Below, piece after piece: positions 47,314 to 56,160 of a stretch of DNA of 64,000 nucleotides (the stretch's first letter is position 1; each line of letters opens with the position of its first letter). The DNA is taken from assembly GCF_030730925.1 (NCBI RefSeq), contig NZ_JAVAMB010000002.1:310001-374000 (forward strand), read 5' to 3'. A program made the translations under genes and the position numbers. The DNA comes from Flavobacterium sp. DG2-3. Its GTDB lineage: Bacteria > Bacteroidota > Bacteroidia > Flavobacteriales > Flavobacteriaceae. The notes beneath the pieces are model-generated. The model did no database searches, was not told where the DNA came from, and was given only the letters and a program-made list of their open reading frames with translations.

Positions 47314-48450
47314 ATGAAACTATTTTTAAGTTTTTTTTGGACCGCCGTACTGCTATTGCCAATTATAATATCTGCTCAAACTGCAAACTCATACACCGCA
47401 TTATTAGTTGAAAAGAACAATATTTACACTGCACTAAATTTAAAAGATTCAGTAAAATCTATTAACCTTAAATTCAATACTATTAAGCATTCCTTGTCTG
47501 AAGCCGAAAAAAGCAATGCAATTATGACAAATGGGATTAGAAATTGCATCTATATACATTTTGATGAACTGCAAAGAGTTAAAGCAAAAGCAAAATCAGT
47601 TTTCCCAAAAAGTGACTATGCAAATTTCGACCCTGAAAAAACTAATGAATATGAATATGATGAAAAAGACTGGGAGATAAAAAGTAAATATAGAACAAAT
47701 CTAAAACAGTATTTTCCTGTCTACAATCAAAATCTATTAGCCAAATTAAATCAAACTACCGTTCCTAAAAAAGATGATGTTTTTGAAGAAGACGGTAAAA
47801 TATGGCAAGATTACAAGGCAGAAATATATATTTATCATATTGATCGAGAGGGTAAAATACTTGAGGAATTAAATTATATTGTTCAAAGGATAGGTAAAAA
47901 AGCAAAAAATAGAGCCTATAAAAAAGAAGATCTTTTTACAAAAAAAACATTCTTATATAATGAGAAAGGACAAGTTATAAATCAAAAAGTTATTGGTGCA
48001 GGCCCTTTAGCAAAAAAAATGCCTTATACAGATATGGGCACTGAGAGTCCTTTTTGTGAGGACTTACAATTTCAATATTCCTATGACTTATCAGGTCGTA
48101 TTACAAAAGTAACTATGTATGGCTGTGAAAAAATAATCTCCAAACAAGAATATACCTATCACCCAACCAAAGATTATGTAGAAACTGTAAATTATTATGT
48201 TACAGGGCCTGGCACAATTTCTAATCCTACAAGTAGCTTTATAAAGACATTCAACGAACAAGGTGATATGATAAAAAAAGAATTTATTCTTGATTATCCT
48301 AAACAAACTCTAAAGGTAAACAAACTCTACTACACCTACGAATATGACAGCCATAACAACTGGATAAAATGCAACATGTTTCTCGAAGGAACACCAGATG
48401 GAGAACCAACTTTGGTTGCCGAAAGAAAAATTGAATATTACAACAACTAA
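47314..48450 (+). CDS. Hypothetical secreted protein with YD-like segments
   Basis: 378 aa. Signal peptide (MKLFLSFFWTAVLLLPIIIS). Contains repeated YD/RHS-like units: EYEYDEKDWEIKSKYR, FLYNEKGQVINQKVIG and FQYSYDLSGRITKVTMYG. Lacks RHS core and toxin domains. Flanked by repeat copies 3 and 4. Function not known. Confidence 0.6.
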   Translation: MKLFLSFFWTAVLLLPIIISAQTANSYTALLVEKNNIYTALNLKDSVKSINLKFNTIKHSLSEAEKSNAIMTNGIRNCIYIHFDELQRVKAKAKSVFPKSDYANFDPEKTNEYEYDEKDWEIKSKYRTNLKQYFPVYNQNLLAKLNQTTVPKKDDVFEEDGKIWQDYKAEIYIYHIDREGKILEELNYIVQRIGKKAKNRAYKKEDLFTKKTFLYNEKGQVINQKVIGAGPLAKKMPYTDMGTESPFCEDLQFQYSYDLSGRITKVTMYGCEKIISKQEYTYHPTKDYVETVNYYVTGPGTISNPTSSFIKTFNEQGDMIKKEFILDYPKQTLKVNKLYYTYEYDSHNNWIKCNMFLEGTPDGEPTLVAERKIEYYNN

Positions 48451-48551
48451 CTTTTAAAAAATTGATATTTAATACTACACTTAAAGTTTTAGATTAACTA
48501 AAAGAAAAGTTTTCCGTTATAAAGACTGTCTCTTATCTTGTTTCAAAAAGA

Positions 48552-48720
48552 TAACCCTTAAAACACATACAAACCGCTTACAAGTAATATCAAACTAATT
48601 AATTACAAATTCACATGAAAATAAGCCAATTTCTTTAAATCATTCATAAAATGGTTTGTAAATTGTTCAGTAAGGGTCACCAAAAGAGACACTAAAATAA
48701 TAGTTGTCTCTCTTTTTTTT
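48552..48720 (+). ncRNA. Repeated sRNA-like element, copy 4
   Basis: In the 317-base gap 48451-48767. Closest to copy 2: ACATACAAACCGCTTACAAG box, TTACAAA (48603-48609) pairing with TTTGTAA (48655-48661), TTGTTCAGTAAGGGTCAC, then a terminator. No gene in the rest of the gap. Confidence 0.75.
48685..48720 (+). terminator. Terminator of repeat copy 4
   Basis: AGAGACACTA, loop AAATAA, TAGTTGTCTCT with a bulge, then T-run. Confidence 0.85.
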
Positions 48721-48767
48721 ATGCAATAACATGCAGATTTCTCAATCCTTTTTACATGGAATTTTCT

Positions 48768-49775
48768 CTACCAAGTAATTTTTATATCATCTTCCTGCAA
48801 GGAATTTAAAAAATCGCTTGCTACAAACGCTTCTCCCAGTGTCTTTACCCCTTTTGAAGTTGCCTTTCCAGATAAAATTCTCCTCACAGCCTCTACAACT
48901 AAGGGAGCAGTTACAGCATAAATATCTTGGCCTTGAGCAGAAATTCTTCTTTCTTCATTATCTTTTAACGCAACGACTTCAAGACTGAATTGCTGTGAAG
49001 ATCTATTTTTCTCATCTGTCGGTTTTGGCTCTGGCGTATTGTTGTTTCTAAGATCGTCTAAAGAGTTCTGACTCAAATATGTATTAACCGTATTCACGTT
49101 TAAATGGCTCGAAATCGTAATGATTTCTGAAAGAGGCAGACTTACCACTTCTTTGTTTCCTATTGGTTCTTTAAAATTCCATTCTTTTGAAGGAGTTGGC
49201 TCAAGTTCCTTTAAACGATGGTCTTTGAACGTTAACCTTTTGTAATGATTTCGATCTCCTGTCAATCTCGTCCCTTTTGTAGGATGCCAGGAATCCAAAC
49301 CAATATATACGTTGATTTCATCTGTATGCTCCCACTCCTTTGTTAATTCAGTCGCCAATAAATCGGCCAATCCACCATAAAAGGCTGCTGCCGGAATAAT
49401 TAAGATTTCTTTATTATTAGCTTCTTCCGAAAATTCATCAATGACATCCAACACTGGTTTTTGTTCTGCCGATAAATCAATATAATGACTTCCGAATCTT
49501 AAAGCTGATTTAATTATGGGTGCCGCAGTATCTAAATATGGACCAGCAGCGTTTATAATAATTTTAGTATCTTTAAAAGCTTCGTCTAATGATTTTGGAT
49601 CATTGATGTCTGCCACTTTTATCTCTGAATCTGGAAAAAACGGAAGCAAAGCAGTCAATTTTTCCGAATCTCTTCCGGAGAGAACCAAATTTCTATAACC
49701 TTGTCTGTAAAGTTCTGCAACAATAAACTTTCCTGTATGTCCGTATGCTCCATAAATTGCAATAGTATTTTCCAT
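48768..49775 (-). CDS. Saccharopine dehydrogenase-like NAD(P)-binding protein
   Basis: 335 aa. Rossmann start IAIYGAYGHTGKFIVAELYR with GxxGxxG, then VLSGRDSEKL and INAAGPYLDTAAPIIKSA as in saccharopine-dehydrogenase-like oxidoreductases. Substrate unknown. Downstream (61 bases) of the NIPSNAP-like gene and divergent from an HxlR regulator, which may control both. Confidence 0.8.
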   Translation of the reverse strand: MENTIAIYGAYGHTGKFIVAELYRQGYRNLVLSGRDSEKLTALLPFFPDSEIKVADINDPKSLDEAFKDTKIIINAAGPYLDTAAPIIKSALRFGSHYIDLSAEQKPVLDVIDEFSEEANNKEILIIPAAAFYGGLADLLATELTKEWEHTDEINVYIGLDSWHPTKGTRLTGDRNHYKRLTFKDHRLKELEPTPSKEWNFKEPIGNKEVVSLPLSEIITISSHLNVNTVNTYLSQNSLDDLRNNNTPEPKPTDEKNRSSQQFSLEVVALKDNEERRISAQGQDIYAVTAPLVVEAVRRILSGKATSKGVKTLGEAFVASDFLNSLQEDDIKITW

Positions 49776-49836
49776 AAGTTGTATTTTTTAGATATTATTC
49801 TATCGGATGAATATTAAATATTTGAAAGGTAATTTT

Positions 49837-50526
49837 TTATTGAATAAGCAATAAAGTATTTTGAATTGTGATTAATTGCAACATCGATTGTCTCAATTGG
49901 TTGCTCATTTCATTAATTAATTTTTGTTTTAATTGATACTCTTTTTTATTTTCAAAAGATGTAATGGAAACCAAAAGATTTTTGTCCTGAAAAGCTGGAA
50001 GTCTCGGGAAATCATTTTCTTGCATTTCACTGACCCAAAGTGTTGTATTTTTGATCTCTATACTTTCTAGAAATGGCAAATATTCAGCATTAAAAAGAGC
50101 AATTACTTTGTCCAGTGTACTGTTGCAACTATAAAAGTTCACCACAACAATTTTATGACTCGCCTTTAGAAAATTGGCAGAAATGCTTTTGGCAAGCGGA
50201 CGCAGCAAATAAACGATGTCTGAATTGATCATCATGTCATTGGCATCTTTTCCAAAGTCTTTCCAAGTTTTACTGTCAACATAAAAATCATTTAAGAATT
50301 TTACTCTCGTTTCCATATTCTTAAAACCTCTAAACCAGACAAATCTATCATTTGCTCTATCAATTTTAAATTGTCCTAAAGTATAGCCACCAAGAGCATG
50401 CATTGGAGTAATAAAATAAGCATTGAAGTACTTTTTAAATCTGTCTGCTGTATTGGGCTTCAATAAATAATTGCGAAGTTCTAATACCGTAATTTCTTGA
50501 TTATATGATTCTTGAGCGTTTGCCAT
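49837..50526 (-). CDS. NIPSNAP-like protein
   Basis: 229 aa from ATG 50526 (MANAQESYNQ); the ATG at 50568 would add a 14-residue hydrophobic leader and is less likely. NIPSNAP-like pattern: ITVLELRNYLLKPN (start), RFVWFRGFKNMETRVKFLND and a second ferredoxin-like half (VVVNFYSC). Probably a small-molecule-handling or stress protein; no catalytic site seen. First gene of an operon divergent from hxlR. Confidence 0.65.
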   Translation of the reverse strand: MANAQESYNQEITVLELRNYLLKPNTADRFKKYFNAYFITPMHALGGYTLGQFKIDRANDRFVWFRGFKNMETRVKFLNDFYVDSKTWKDFGKDANDMMINSDIVYLLRPLAKSISANFLKASHKIVVVNFYSCNSTLDKVIALFNAEYLPFLESIEIKNTTLWVSEMQENDFPRLPAFQDKNLLVSITSFENKKEYQLKQKLINEMSNQLRQSMLQLITIQNTLLLIQ

Positions 50527-50650
50527 AATTCTTAATTCTTTAAAATGATTAAAATGAAATAAAAACAATCTATCACGAGTGAATATCAGAATCCGTTTGA
50601 TAAAAACCCTAATAATTCCTCAAACAAAGAAAACAATATAATATCTTTAC

Positions 50651-50682
50651 CACAAGTACGCACAAAAAAGTACTCTACGTAC
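50651..50682. promoter_or_regulatory. GTAC-rich operator candidate, HxlR gene 1
   Basis: CACAAGTACG (50651-50660), then GTAC at 50656, 50670 and 50679 in a 32-base block between the divergent genes. The same CACAAGTACG recurs before the second hxlR gene (59469-59478). Confidence 0.5.
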
Positions 50683-50728
50683 CAAAACCATACTAATGCT
50701 GAAAATCAATATTTTAAAAATAAAAAAA

Positions 50729-51055
50729 ATGGCAAAAAAAATAAACCTAAAAGCATATTGCCCAGTTGATTACGCTTTTCAGCGAATTGGAGGAAAATAT
50801 AAAGGCCGAATTTTGTGGTCACTAAAAGATCGTGTCTTGCGCTATGGTGAGCTAAAAAAAACTATTGAAGGAATCACACCAAAAATGCTTACCCAGACTT
50901 TAAAAGAATTAGAAGCTGACGGATTGATTTTTAGAAAAGTTTATCTCGAAGTACCGCCTCGAGTTGAATATTCTTTGTCTGAAACGGGTAGTGAGCTGAT
51001 TCCTTTCATCAATCAAATGAGTGCTTGGGCTGAAAAACAAATGGCTTTGATTTAG
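50729..51055 (+). CDS. HxlR-family transcriptional regulator
   Basis: 108 aa from ATG 50729; ATG 50696 would add 11 residues and lies nearer the operator. Winged helix: FQRIGGKYKGRILWSLKD, then ELKKTIEGITPKMLTQTLKE and LIFRKVYLEVPPRVEYSLSE typical of HxlR. Likely redox- or electrophile-responsive control of the divergent NIPSNAP-dehydrogenase operon. Confidence 0.88.
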   Translation: MAKKINLKAYCPVDYAFQRIGGKYKGRILWSLKDRVLRYGELKKTIEGITPKMLTQTLKELEADGLIFRKVYLEVPPRVEYSLSETGSELIPFINQMSAWAEKQMALI

Positions 51056-51109
51056 TTTTAAAATGTATAAAACAGCATTTAGAATTTGAAAGTTTCTTGT
51101 CATAATTAT

Positions 51110-51219
51110 GCGAAAAGCTAAAACTTCTTTAAATCCTCCATAAAAATGGTTTGTAAATTGTTCGGTAAGGTCACTACTCGGGACAAAAGATAAGTATCAT
51201 CTTTTGTCCCGATTTTTTT
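51110..51219 (+). ncRNA. Repeated sRNA-like element, copy 5 (shortened)
   Basis: Starts 55 bases after hxlR. Keeps CTTCTTTAAATCCTCCATAA and GTTTGTAAATTGTTCGGTAA then GTCAC, but lacks the TTACAAA arm. CCATaaaaATGG replaces TCATaaaATGA of copy 1, a compensatory change. A strong terminator ends it. Confidence 0.65.
51179..51219 (+). terminator. Terminator of repeat copy 5
   Basis: CGGGACAAAAGAT (51179-51191), ATCTTTTGTCCCG (51199-51211) and T-run: 13 perfect pairs. Confidence 0.9.
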
Positions 51220-51798
51220 ACTCATAATCCAGTATCTACCAAACATATGCGGTTTACCACTTCGTTAATTCAGTTTCTATCTGCATACCCATCCCGCGTT
51301 TGTCTTAAAAAATAAAGAAACCGGATAATTTTTGATTGCTCAATTTTACGCCTTTAAAGAATCAGCCCAGGCATATCTTAAAAAAATAACGTAATAGTTT
51401 GTAATTACGCACTAGATTAATTACAATTGTATCAGAAAATTACGGAGAAGATAGAGAATATTATTTTATACCCTTGAGTATGATAAAGGAGCTGCAGCCC
51501 ATACTCCCAACAGAGTATATAAAGCTGTTGTCTATACAACGATTCAGCAATAGTTGCTTCTAAAGGCATACATGTAAACTCTAGGGCCAGCAAAATGAAC
51601 CTACAAGAACTGCCATAAAAATATTACTTCTATCCACCCCACAACTGGACTGCTGGTAAGCAAGGATTTCCTGTTCGGAATATTAGCAGCAACAAAAGCG
51701 AAAATTGGCTTTACAGACGAGGGCTGACCGTATTTCTCTTTAAAAAATAAAGCATAATTGTTTATTTGAAATACGGCAAAAAAGTAAATCCGCAAACT
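51220..51798. other. 579-base gap before the S41 peptidase gene
   Basis: No gene assigned. Short peptide-like readings exist on both strands (minus strand 51795-51601, 64 codons, with SVKPIFAFVAANIP; plus strand 51460-51560 with LEYDKGAAAHTPNRVYKAVV), all broken by stops. It may be the remains of an older gene. The 3' end carries the leader of the peptidase gene. Confidence 0.35.
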
Positions 51799-53130
51799 AT
51801 GAAAAGCAATACAGCACTATTTTTAATGTTCCTGTTCCTGACCATGTATACTGGGGCCGCAGCTCAGCAGCAGCCGCAACTTTCGAGAGACCAAGTCCGT
51901 GAGACTGTTCAAGAGCTGAGCAGCTCTCTACTGGCCAATTATGTTTTTCCGGAAAAAGCAACAAATGCATCAGTGCTTTTACATTCCGGCATTGATGGCG
52001 GTCTGTATGATAAAATACTTGATCCAAACTTACTTGCAAGCACTCTTTTCAAGGAATTGCAGCCTGTGCTTAATGATAAGCATTTTCGTATTGTTTACAA
52101 TCCTGCGCTGGAAAAAGAAGTACTGAGCTACAATAGCAGGCCCGTGCAGTTGTCAGCTGATGTACAAAGTGAAAAGAACAAGAACTTTTACTTCAGGAAG
52201 ATCGAAATTCTGCCAGGAAACGTCGGTTTCCTTGAGTTTAACGGATTTGCACTTCCCAATAAAGATTTTCGCAGAACTCTTGGTTTTGTGATGGGCTATC
52301 TTGCTAATTGCGAGGCACTGATTATTGATCTGCGTTCGAATCGCGGCGGCAATGGAAAAAGTTCAGAAGAGATACTTTCTTATTTTTTTGAACGCAATAC
52401 ATACATTGGCCGATCTTATAATAGGATCAGTGATCAATGGAGCAGCAGCTATGTTAAGGGATATAAATCTAATCGTAACAGTATACATCTTAATATGCCC
52501 ATATATCTGCTCACTGGAAAAAATACCTACTCGGCTGGCGAAGGATTCGCTTATGCATTACAGCAGCAGAGAGACTCCAAAGTTGTGGGAACCAAAACTA
52601 GCGGAGCAGCACATCTTACCCGCAGCTTTAGTTTAGGCAATGGCTTTGTAGGGTATATACCTTACCAGAGAACAGAAAATGCAAAAACTGGAACTGACTG
52701 GGAAGGGACTGGAGTAATTCCTGATGTTACGACAATGGAGAACGCACTGATTATCGCTCACAATTTGATACTCGCAGATAAAATTGCTAAAACCACTGGA
52801 AAAGAAAAAGATGTTTTTCTATGGATGATCAACTACAACAAATCGATGCTTTCTTCGGGTAAACTCACGGATACTAATTTAAGTTGCTTTACAGGCAGGT
52901 TTGCCGAATTTGAAATTACTGGTAAAGATGGACAACTTTTCTTCAGAGATGTAAATCAGAAGAATACTGTTCCAGCTGTTATGGTGCCTATTGATCAGGA
53001 TTTTTATCAAGTAAAGAAAGACTACCAGGTGCGATTTGAATCGCTCAAAAACGGACAGTACCAGGACCTAAGGGTATATTGGAGTGATGGATATTCTGAA
53101 AAGATCGAGCGACTGCATACTTTAGAATAA
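51799..53130 (+). CDS. S41-family (C-terminal processing type) peptidase
   Basis: 443 aa from ATG 51799 (MKSNTALFLMFLFLTMYTGA, signal peptide); the in-frame ATG at 51766 is rejected. Peptidase core: GNVGFLEFNGFALPNKDFRR, LIIDLRSNRGGNGKSSEEIL, and YLLTGKNTYSAGEGFAYALQ with the likely catalytic Ser, then KVVGTKTSGAAH. No PDZ domain is seen. Secreted or periplasmic; substrate unknown. Confidence 0.85.
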   Translation: MKSNTALFLMFLFLTMYTGAAAQQQPQLSRDQVRETVQELSSSLLANYVFPEKATNASVLLHSGIDGGLYDKILDPNLLASTLFKELQPVLNDKHFRIVYNPALEKEVLSYNSRPVQLSADVQSEKNKNFYFRKIEILPGNVGFLEFNGFALPNKDFRRTLGFVMGYLANCEALIIDLRSNRGGNGKSSEEILSYFFERNTYIGRSYNRISDQWSSSYVKGYKSNRNSIHLNMPIYLLTGKNTYSAGEGFAYALQQQRDSKVVGTKTSGAAHLTRSFSLGNGFVGYIPYQRTENAKTGTDWEGTGVIPDVTTMENALIIAHNLILADKIAKTTGKEKDVFLWMINYNKSMLSSGKLTDTNLSCFTGRFAEFEITGKDGQLFFRDVNQKNTVPAVMVPIDQDFYQVKKDYQVRFESLKNGQYQDLRVYWSDGYSEKIERLHTLE

Positions 53131-53140
53131 ATAGCATCGA

Positions 53141-53178
53141 TTTTTCAAGCCTTTACAGCCTAACATTTCATGGTTAGA
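53141..53178 (+). repeat. Short dispersed repeat, copy B
   Basis: TTTTTCAAGCCTTTACAGCC followed by TAACATTTCATGGTTAGA; partner of 39331-39367. Confidence 0.6.
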
Positions 53179-53284
53179 AATTCGCAGTTTTTGATGTTAA
53201 ATATAGAATAATTCCAAAATGGACTTCATACATTTTCTTTCACAAAAGCTAAGGTGAAATTTAAATAAATAAGCCATTCTGGAA

Positions 53285-53737
53285 CTATCCATACATATTT
53301 TTTATCTCCGACATAACAAAGGTGCTTTGGGTACTCCCTATGCTTTCAACTGATCCCAATTTATTAAACACAAAATCTTGATAATGCTTCATGTCTTTGG
53401 CAGAAACCTTCATTAAAAAATCGTAATCTCCTGAAATATTATAACATTCCACAACTTCTTCGATTTTCATAATATCGCTAACAAACTGATTCCCTATGTT
53501 ACGATCGTGCTGTTTAAGTTTGATATTACAGAAAACGATAAATCCTCGATTTAATTTTTCTGCATCCAGAAGGGCTATATATTTCTTAATATAACCGTTA
53601 TTTTCCAATCTTTTAATACGCTCAAAAACAGGCGATGCCGAAAGATTTACCATCTTAGCAAGCTCTTTTACAGTGTATTTAGAATTATCATGAAGTATAT
53701 TTAATAATTGAAGATCAATATCGTCTATCTGTTCCAT
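53285..53737 (-). CDS. Lrp/AsnC-family regulator
   Basis: 150 aa. N-terminal HTH (IDLQLLNILHDNSKYTVKEL, ASPVFERIKRLENNGYIKKY) and C-terminal RAM domain (VVECYNISGDYDFLMKVSA). Amino-acid-responsive regulator, target unknown; possibly the upstream SBF-like transporter or the mesD operon. Confidence 0.9.
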   Translation of the reverse strand: MEQIDDIDLQLLNILHDNSKYTVKELAKMVNLSASPVFERIKRLENNGYIKKYIALLDAEKLNRGFIVFCNIKLKQHDRNIGNQFVSDIMKIEEVVECYNISGDYDFLMKVSAKDMKHYQDFVFNKLGSVESIGSTQSTFVMSEIKNMYG

Positions 53738-53940
53738 AAAATATTTTGCTTTGAATTTTGTTATAATTTATTTCTAAATTAGAATAAAATTCTTCAAAAA
53801 CAATTAAAAACAATATAAAAATCTTGTTTTAAACAAATTTCAAACATAACAATCTGTAAAACTTACTTTATAGTATAAAAATCCTAAAGACAATATTTAT
53901 AGAATGACGCAGAATAAATCTACTAAATTGACTTTTAAAA

Positions 53941-54933
53941 CTATTCTTCTTTTCGTCGAGCCATACCCTGAGCAATAATGCTGGCGGCAATCAATTGCAA
54001 GGCATGGTACAGCATGAGCGGCAACAATACGATTCCGGTGATAGTACTATGCTGAAAAAGTACTTTTGACATAACGGTGCCGTGTACCAATGACTTTTTA
54101 GACCCACAGAATAAGACGGTAATACGGTCTTCATCTGAAAAACCAAGCAGGCGGCTCAGTAGTGCGACACAAAAGAATACGGTAAAAAACAACGCCATCA
54201 TCCCTGCCGCGAGTCCAGCAAGTTCAAGAGCGGTGAAGCCTTCAAAAAGATGTTCGGAAAATGACTTGCAAAACGAGGTGTAAATAATCGTTAGAATAAC
54301 TGTCTGATCGAAATATTTGAGCTGTTTCTTGTATTTTTCGGCAATGGCGCCGAAACGGGAATTTAGGCTTATGCCGATGATGACAGGCAGCAAAACTTGC
54401 AGAATTAACTTTATGCCGATTTGAGTGACATCAAAATCGCCTGTTGCAGAAGCTATAAACAACCCAACCCAGAGCGGCGTAACCACTACTCCGATCAAAC
54501 TGGAAATACTCGCATTGAAAATGGCTGCGGGAATATTTCCTTTGGCAATGGAAACCATGACCACGGAAGAGGATACTGTAGATGGTAAAGCTGCCAAAAA
54601 AAATACACCCAGCCAAAGCAACTCGAAACCGTTATTGACAAACAAGGGGCGAAATGCCAAAACAATGAGCGGAAAAAATAAAAAGGTTGTCAGCTGGACG
54701 ACAATGTGCATTTTCCAGTTTGAAAGTCCGGCTTTTAGTTTCTCAACACTCAGTCGCATGCCATAAAACAAGAAAATTAAGGAAACGCCAGCATTGGCAA
54801 TCTCCTCGAGCGAAACAGGTTCTTTGACCATGCCTGGCTTTGGTAAAAAATAAGCCATCAAAATCATGGTGGCTATCATGAACAGGAAACCGTCGAAACC
54901 TGCTTTTTTTAATACTTCTAATAATTTCTTCAA
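53941..54933 (-). CDS. SBF-like (bile acid:sodium symporter family) transporter
   Basis: 330 aa with about ten membrane helices. Features: FDGFLFMIATMILMAYFLP, FLAALPSTVSSSVVMVSIAK and FCGSKKSLVHGTVMSKVLF, typical of the SBF_like/YfeH group. Substrate not known. Lies 165 bases after mesD, on the same strand, and before Lrp. Confidence 0.85.
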   Translation of the reverse strand: MKKLLEVLKKAGFDGFLFMIATMILMAYFLPKPGMVKEPVSLEEIANAGVSLIFLFYGMRLSVEKLKAGLSNWKMHIVVQLTTFLFFPLIVLAFRPLFVNNGFELLWLGVFFLAALPSTVSSSVVMVSIAKGNIPAAIFNASISSLIGVVVTPLWVGLFIASATGDFDVTQIGIKLILQVLLPVIIGISLNSRFGAIAEKYKKQLKYFDQTVILTIIYTSFCKSFSEHLFEGFTALELAGLAAGMMALFFTVFFCVALLSRLLGFSDEDRITVLFCGSKKSLVHGTVMSKVLFQHSTITGIVLLPLMLYHALQLIAASIIAQGMARRKEE

Positions 54934-55098
54934 TGTGTTTTAAATATTATTTCTCCGTAGAGTCAAGATTACAAAATACCTTACCGGATAAACGTAGATT
55001 TTCCAGATTCATTAGTCTGTCCGCAGAGTCGTTCTCTTAAATTCTACGGACAGCAAGCTTCAAACAAGGAAACTATATTTCTAATTAATAAATTGAGA

Positions 55099-56130
55099 CT
55101 AAATCCCAAGTTCTTTACGTATAATTTCTGCTCCTGCGCTTAAAGCACTTAACTTGCCTCTAGCTACGCTTCGAGATAGCGGGGCCATACCGCAGTTTGT
55201 AGAAGGGTAAAGATTTTCGGCATCCACAAACTCAAGAGCTTTACGCAAGGTATCAGCTACTTCTTCTGGTGTTTCAATAGTATTTGTTGCCACATCAATA
55301 GCACCGACCATTACTTTTTTACCGCGAACAAGTTCCATTAAATTTAATGGCACATTGGAATTGTGACATTCTAAAGACACCACATCAATTTTAGATTTTT
55401 GAATTTTCGGGAAAATTTCTTCATACTGTCGCCACTCAGAGCCTAATGTCTTTTTCCAGTCAGTATTTGCCTGTATTCCATAACCATAGCAAATATGAAC
55501 TGCAGTTTGACAGTGTAAGCCTTCAATGGCTCTTTCTAATGCAGCCATTCCCCAATCGTTTACTTCATCAAAAAACACATTAAATGCAGGTTCATCAAAC
55601 TGGATAATATCTACCCCTGCATCTTGAAGTTCTCTTGCTTCTTCATTGAGTGCTTTCGCAAATTCCCAAGCCAATTTTTCTCGGCTTTTATAATGGTCAT
55701 CATACAAGGTGTCTACCATTGTCAGCGGGCCTGGCAATGCCCATTTTATAGGTTTATTAGTCTGTTTACGTAAAAATTTAGCATCTTCAACAAAAACTGC
55801 TTTTTGACGTGCAACCTCACCTACCACCACTGGAACACTCGCGTCATAACGGTTACGGATTTTTACTGTTTTACGATTTTCAAAATCTACACCACTTAAA
55901 TGTTCGATAAAAGTCGTTACAAAATGCTGGCGTGTCTGCTCGCCGTCACAAATGATATCTAGATCTGCCAATTGTTGTTCATGCAGAGAAATGCGCAACG
56001 CATCTTGTTTCCCTTCAAGCAGCTGATCGCCTTCTAATTTCCATGGTGACCAAAGTTTTTCGGGTGGTGCAAGCCAGGCAGGTTTAGGCAAACTTCCAAC
56101 AATAGAGGTAGGTAATAATAATTTCTTCAT
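55099..56130 (-). CDS. mesD: Core methionine synthase, MesD type
   Basis: 343 aa, about half of MetE, without the folate-binding N-terminal domain. MetE zinc ligands are kept: VHIC (His212, Cys214), SLEC (Glu254), TNCG (Cys313); homocysteine-site motif QFDEPAF (177-183). Published work on core-MetE families (Price and colleagues, 2021) showed MesD needs DUF1852 and oxygen but neither methylfolate nor cobalamin. It lies 30 bases downstream of the DUF1852 gene. Naming rests on this pairing. Confidence 0.85.
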   Translation of the reverse strand: MKKLLLPTSIVGSLPKPAWLAPPEKLWSPWKLEGDQLLEGKQDALRISLHEQQLADLDIICDGEQTRQHFVTTFIEHLSGVDFENRKTVKIRNRYDASVPVVVGEVARQKAVFVEDAKFLRKQTNKPIKWALPGPLTMVDTLYDDHYKSREKLAWEFAKALNEEARELQDAGVDIIQFDEPAFNVFFDEVNDWGMAALERAIEGLHCQTAVHICYGYGIQANTDWKKTLGSEWRQYEEIFPKIQKSKIDVVSLECHNSNVPLNLMELVRGKKVMVGAIDVATNTIETPEEVADTLRKALEFVDAENLYPSTNCGMAPLSRSVARGKLSALSAGAEIIRKELGI

Positions 56131-56160
56131 AATAGTATAATATTAATGCGTTGTAATCAA

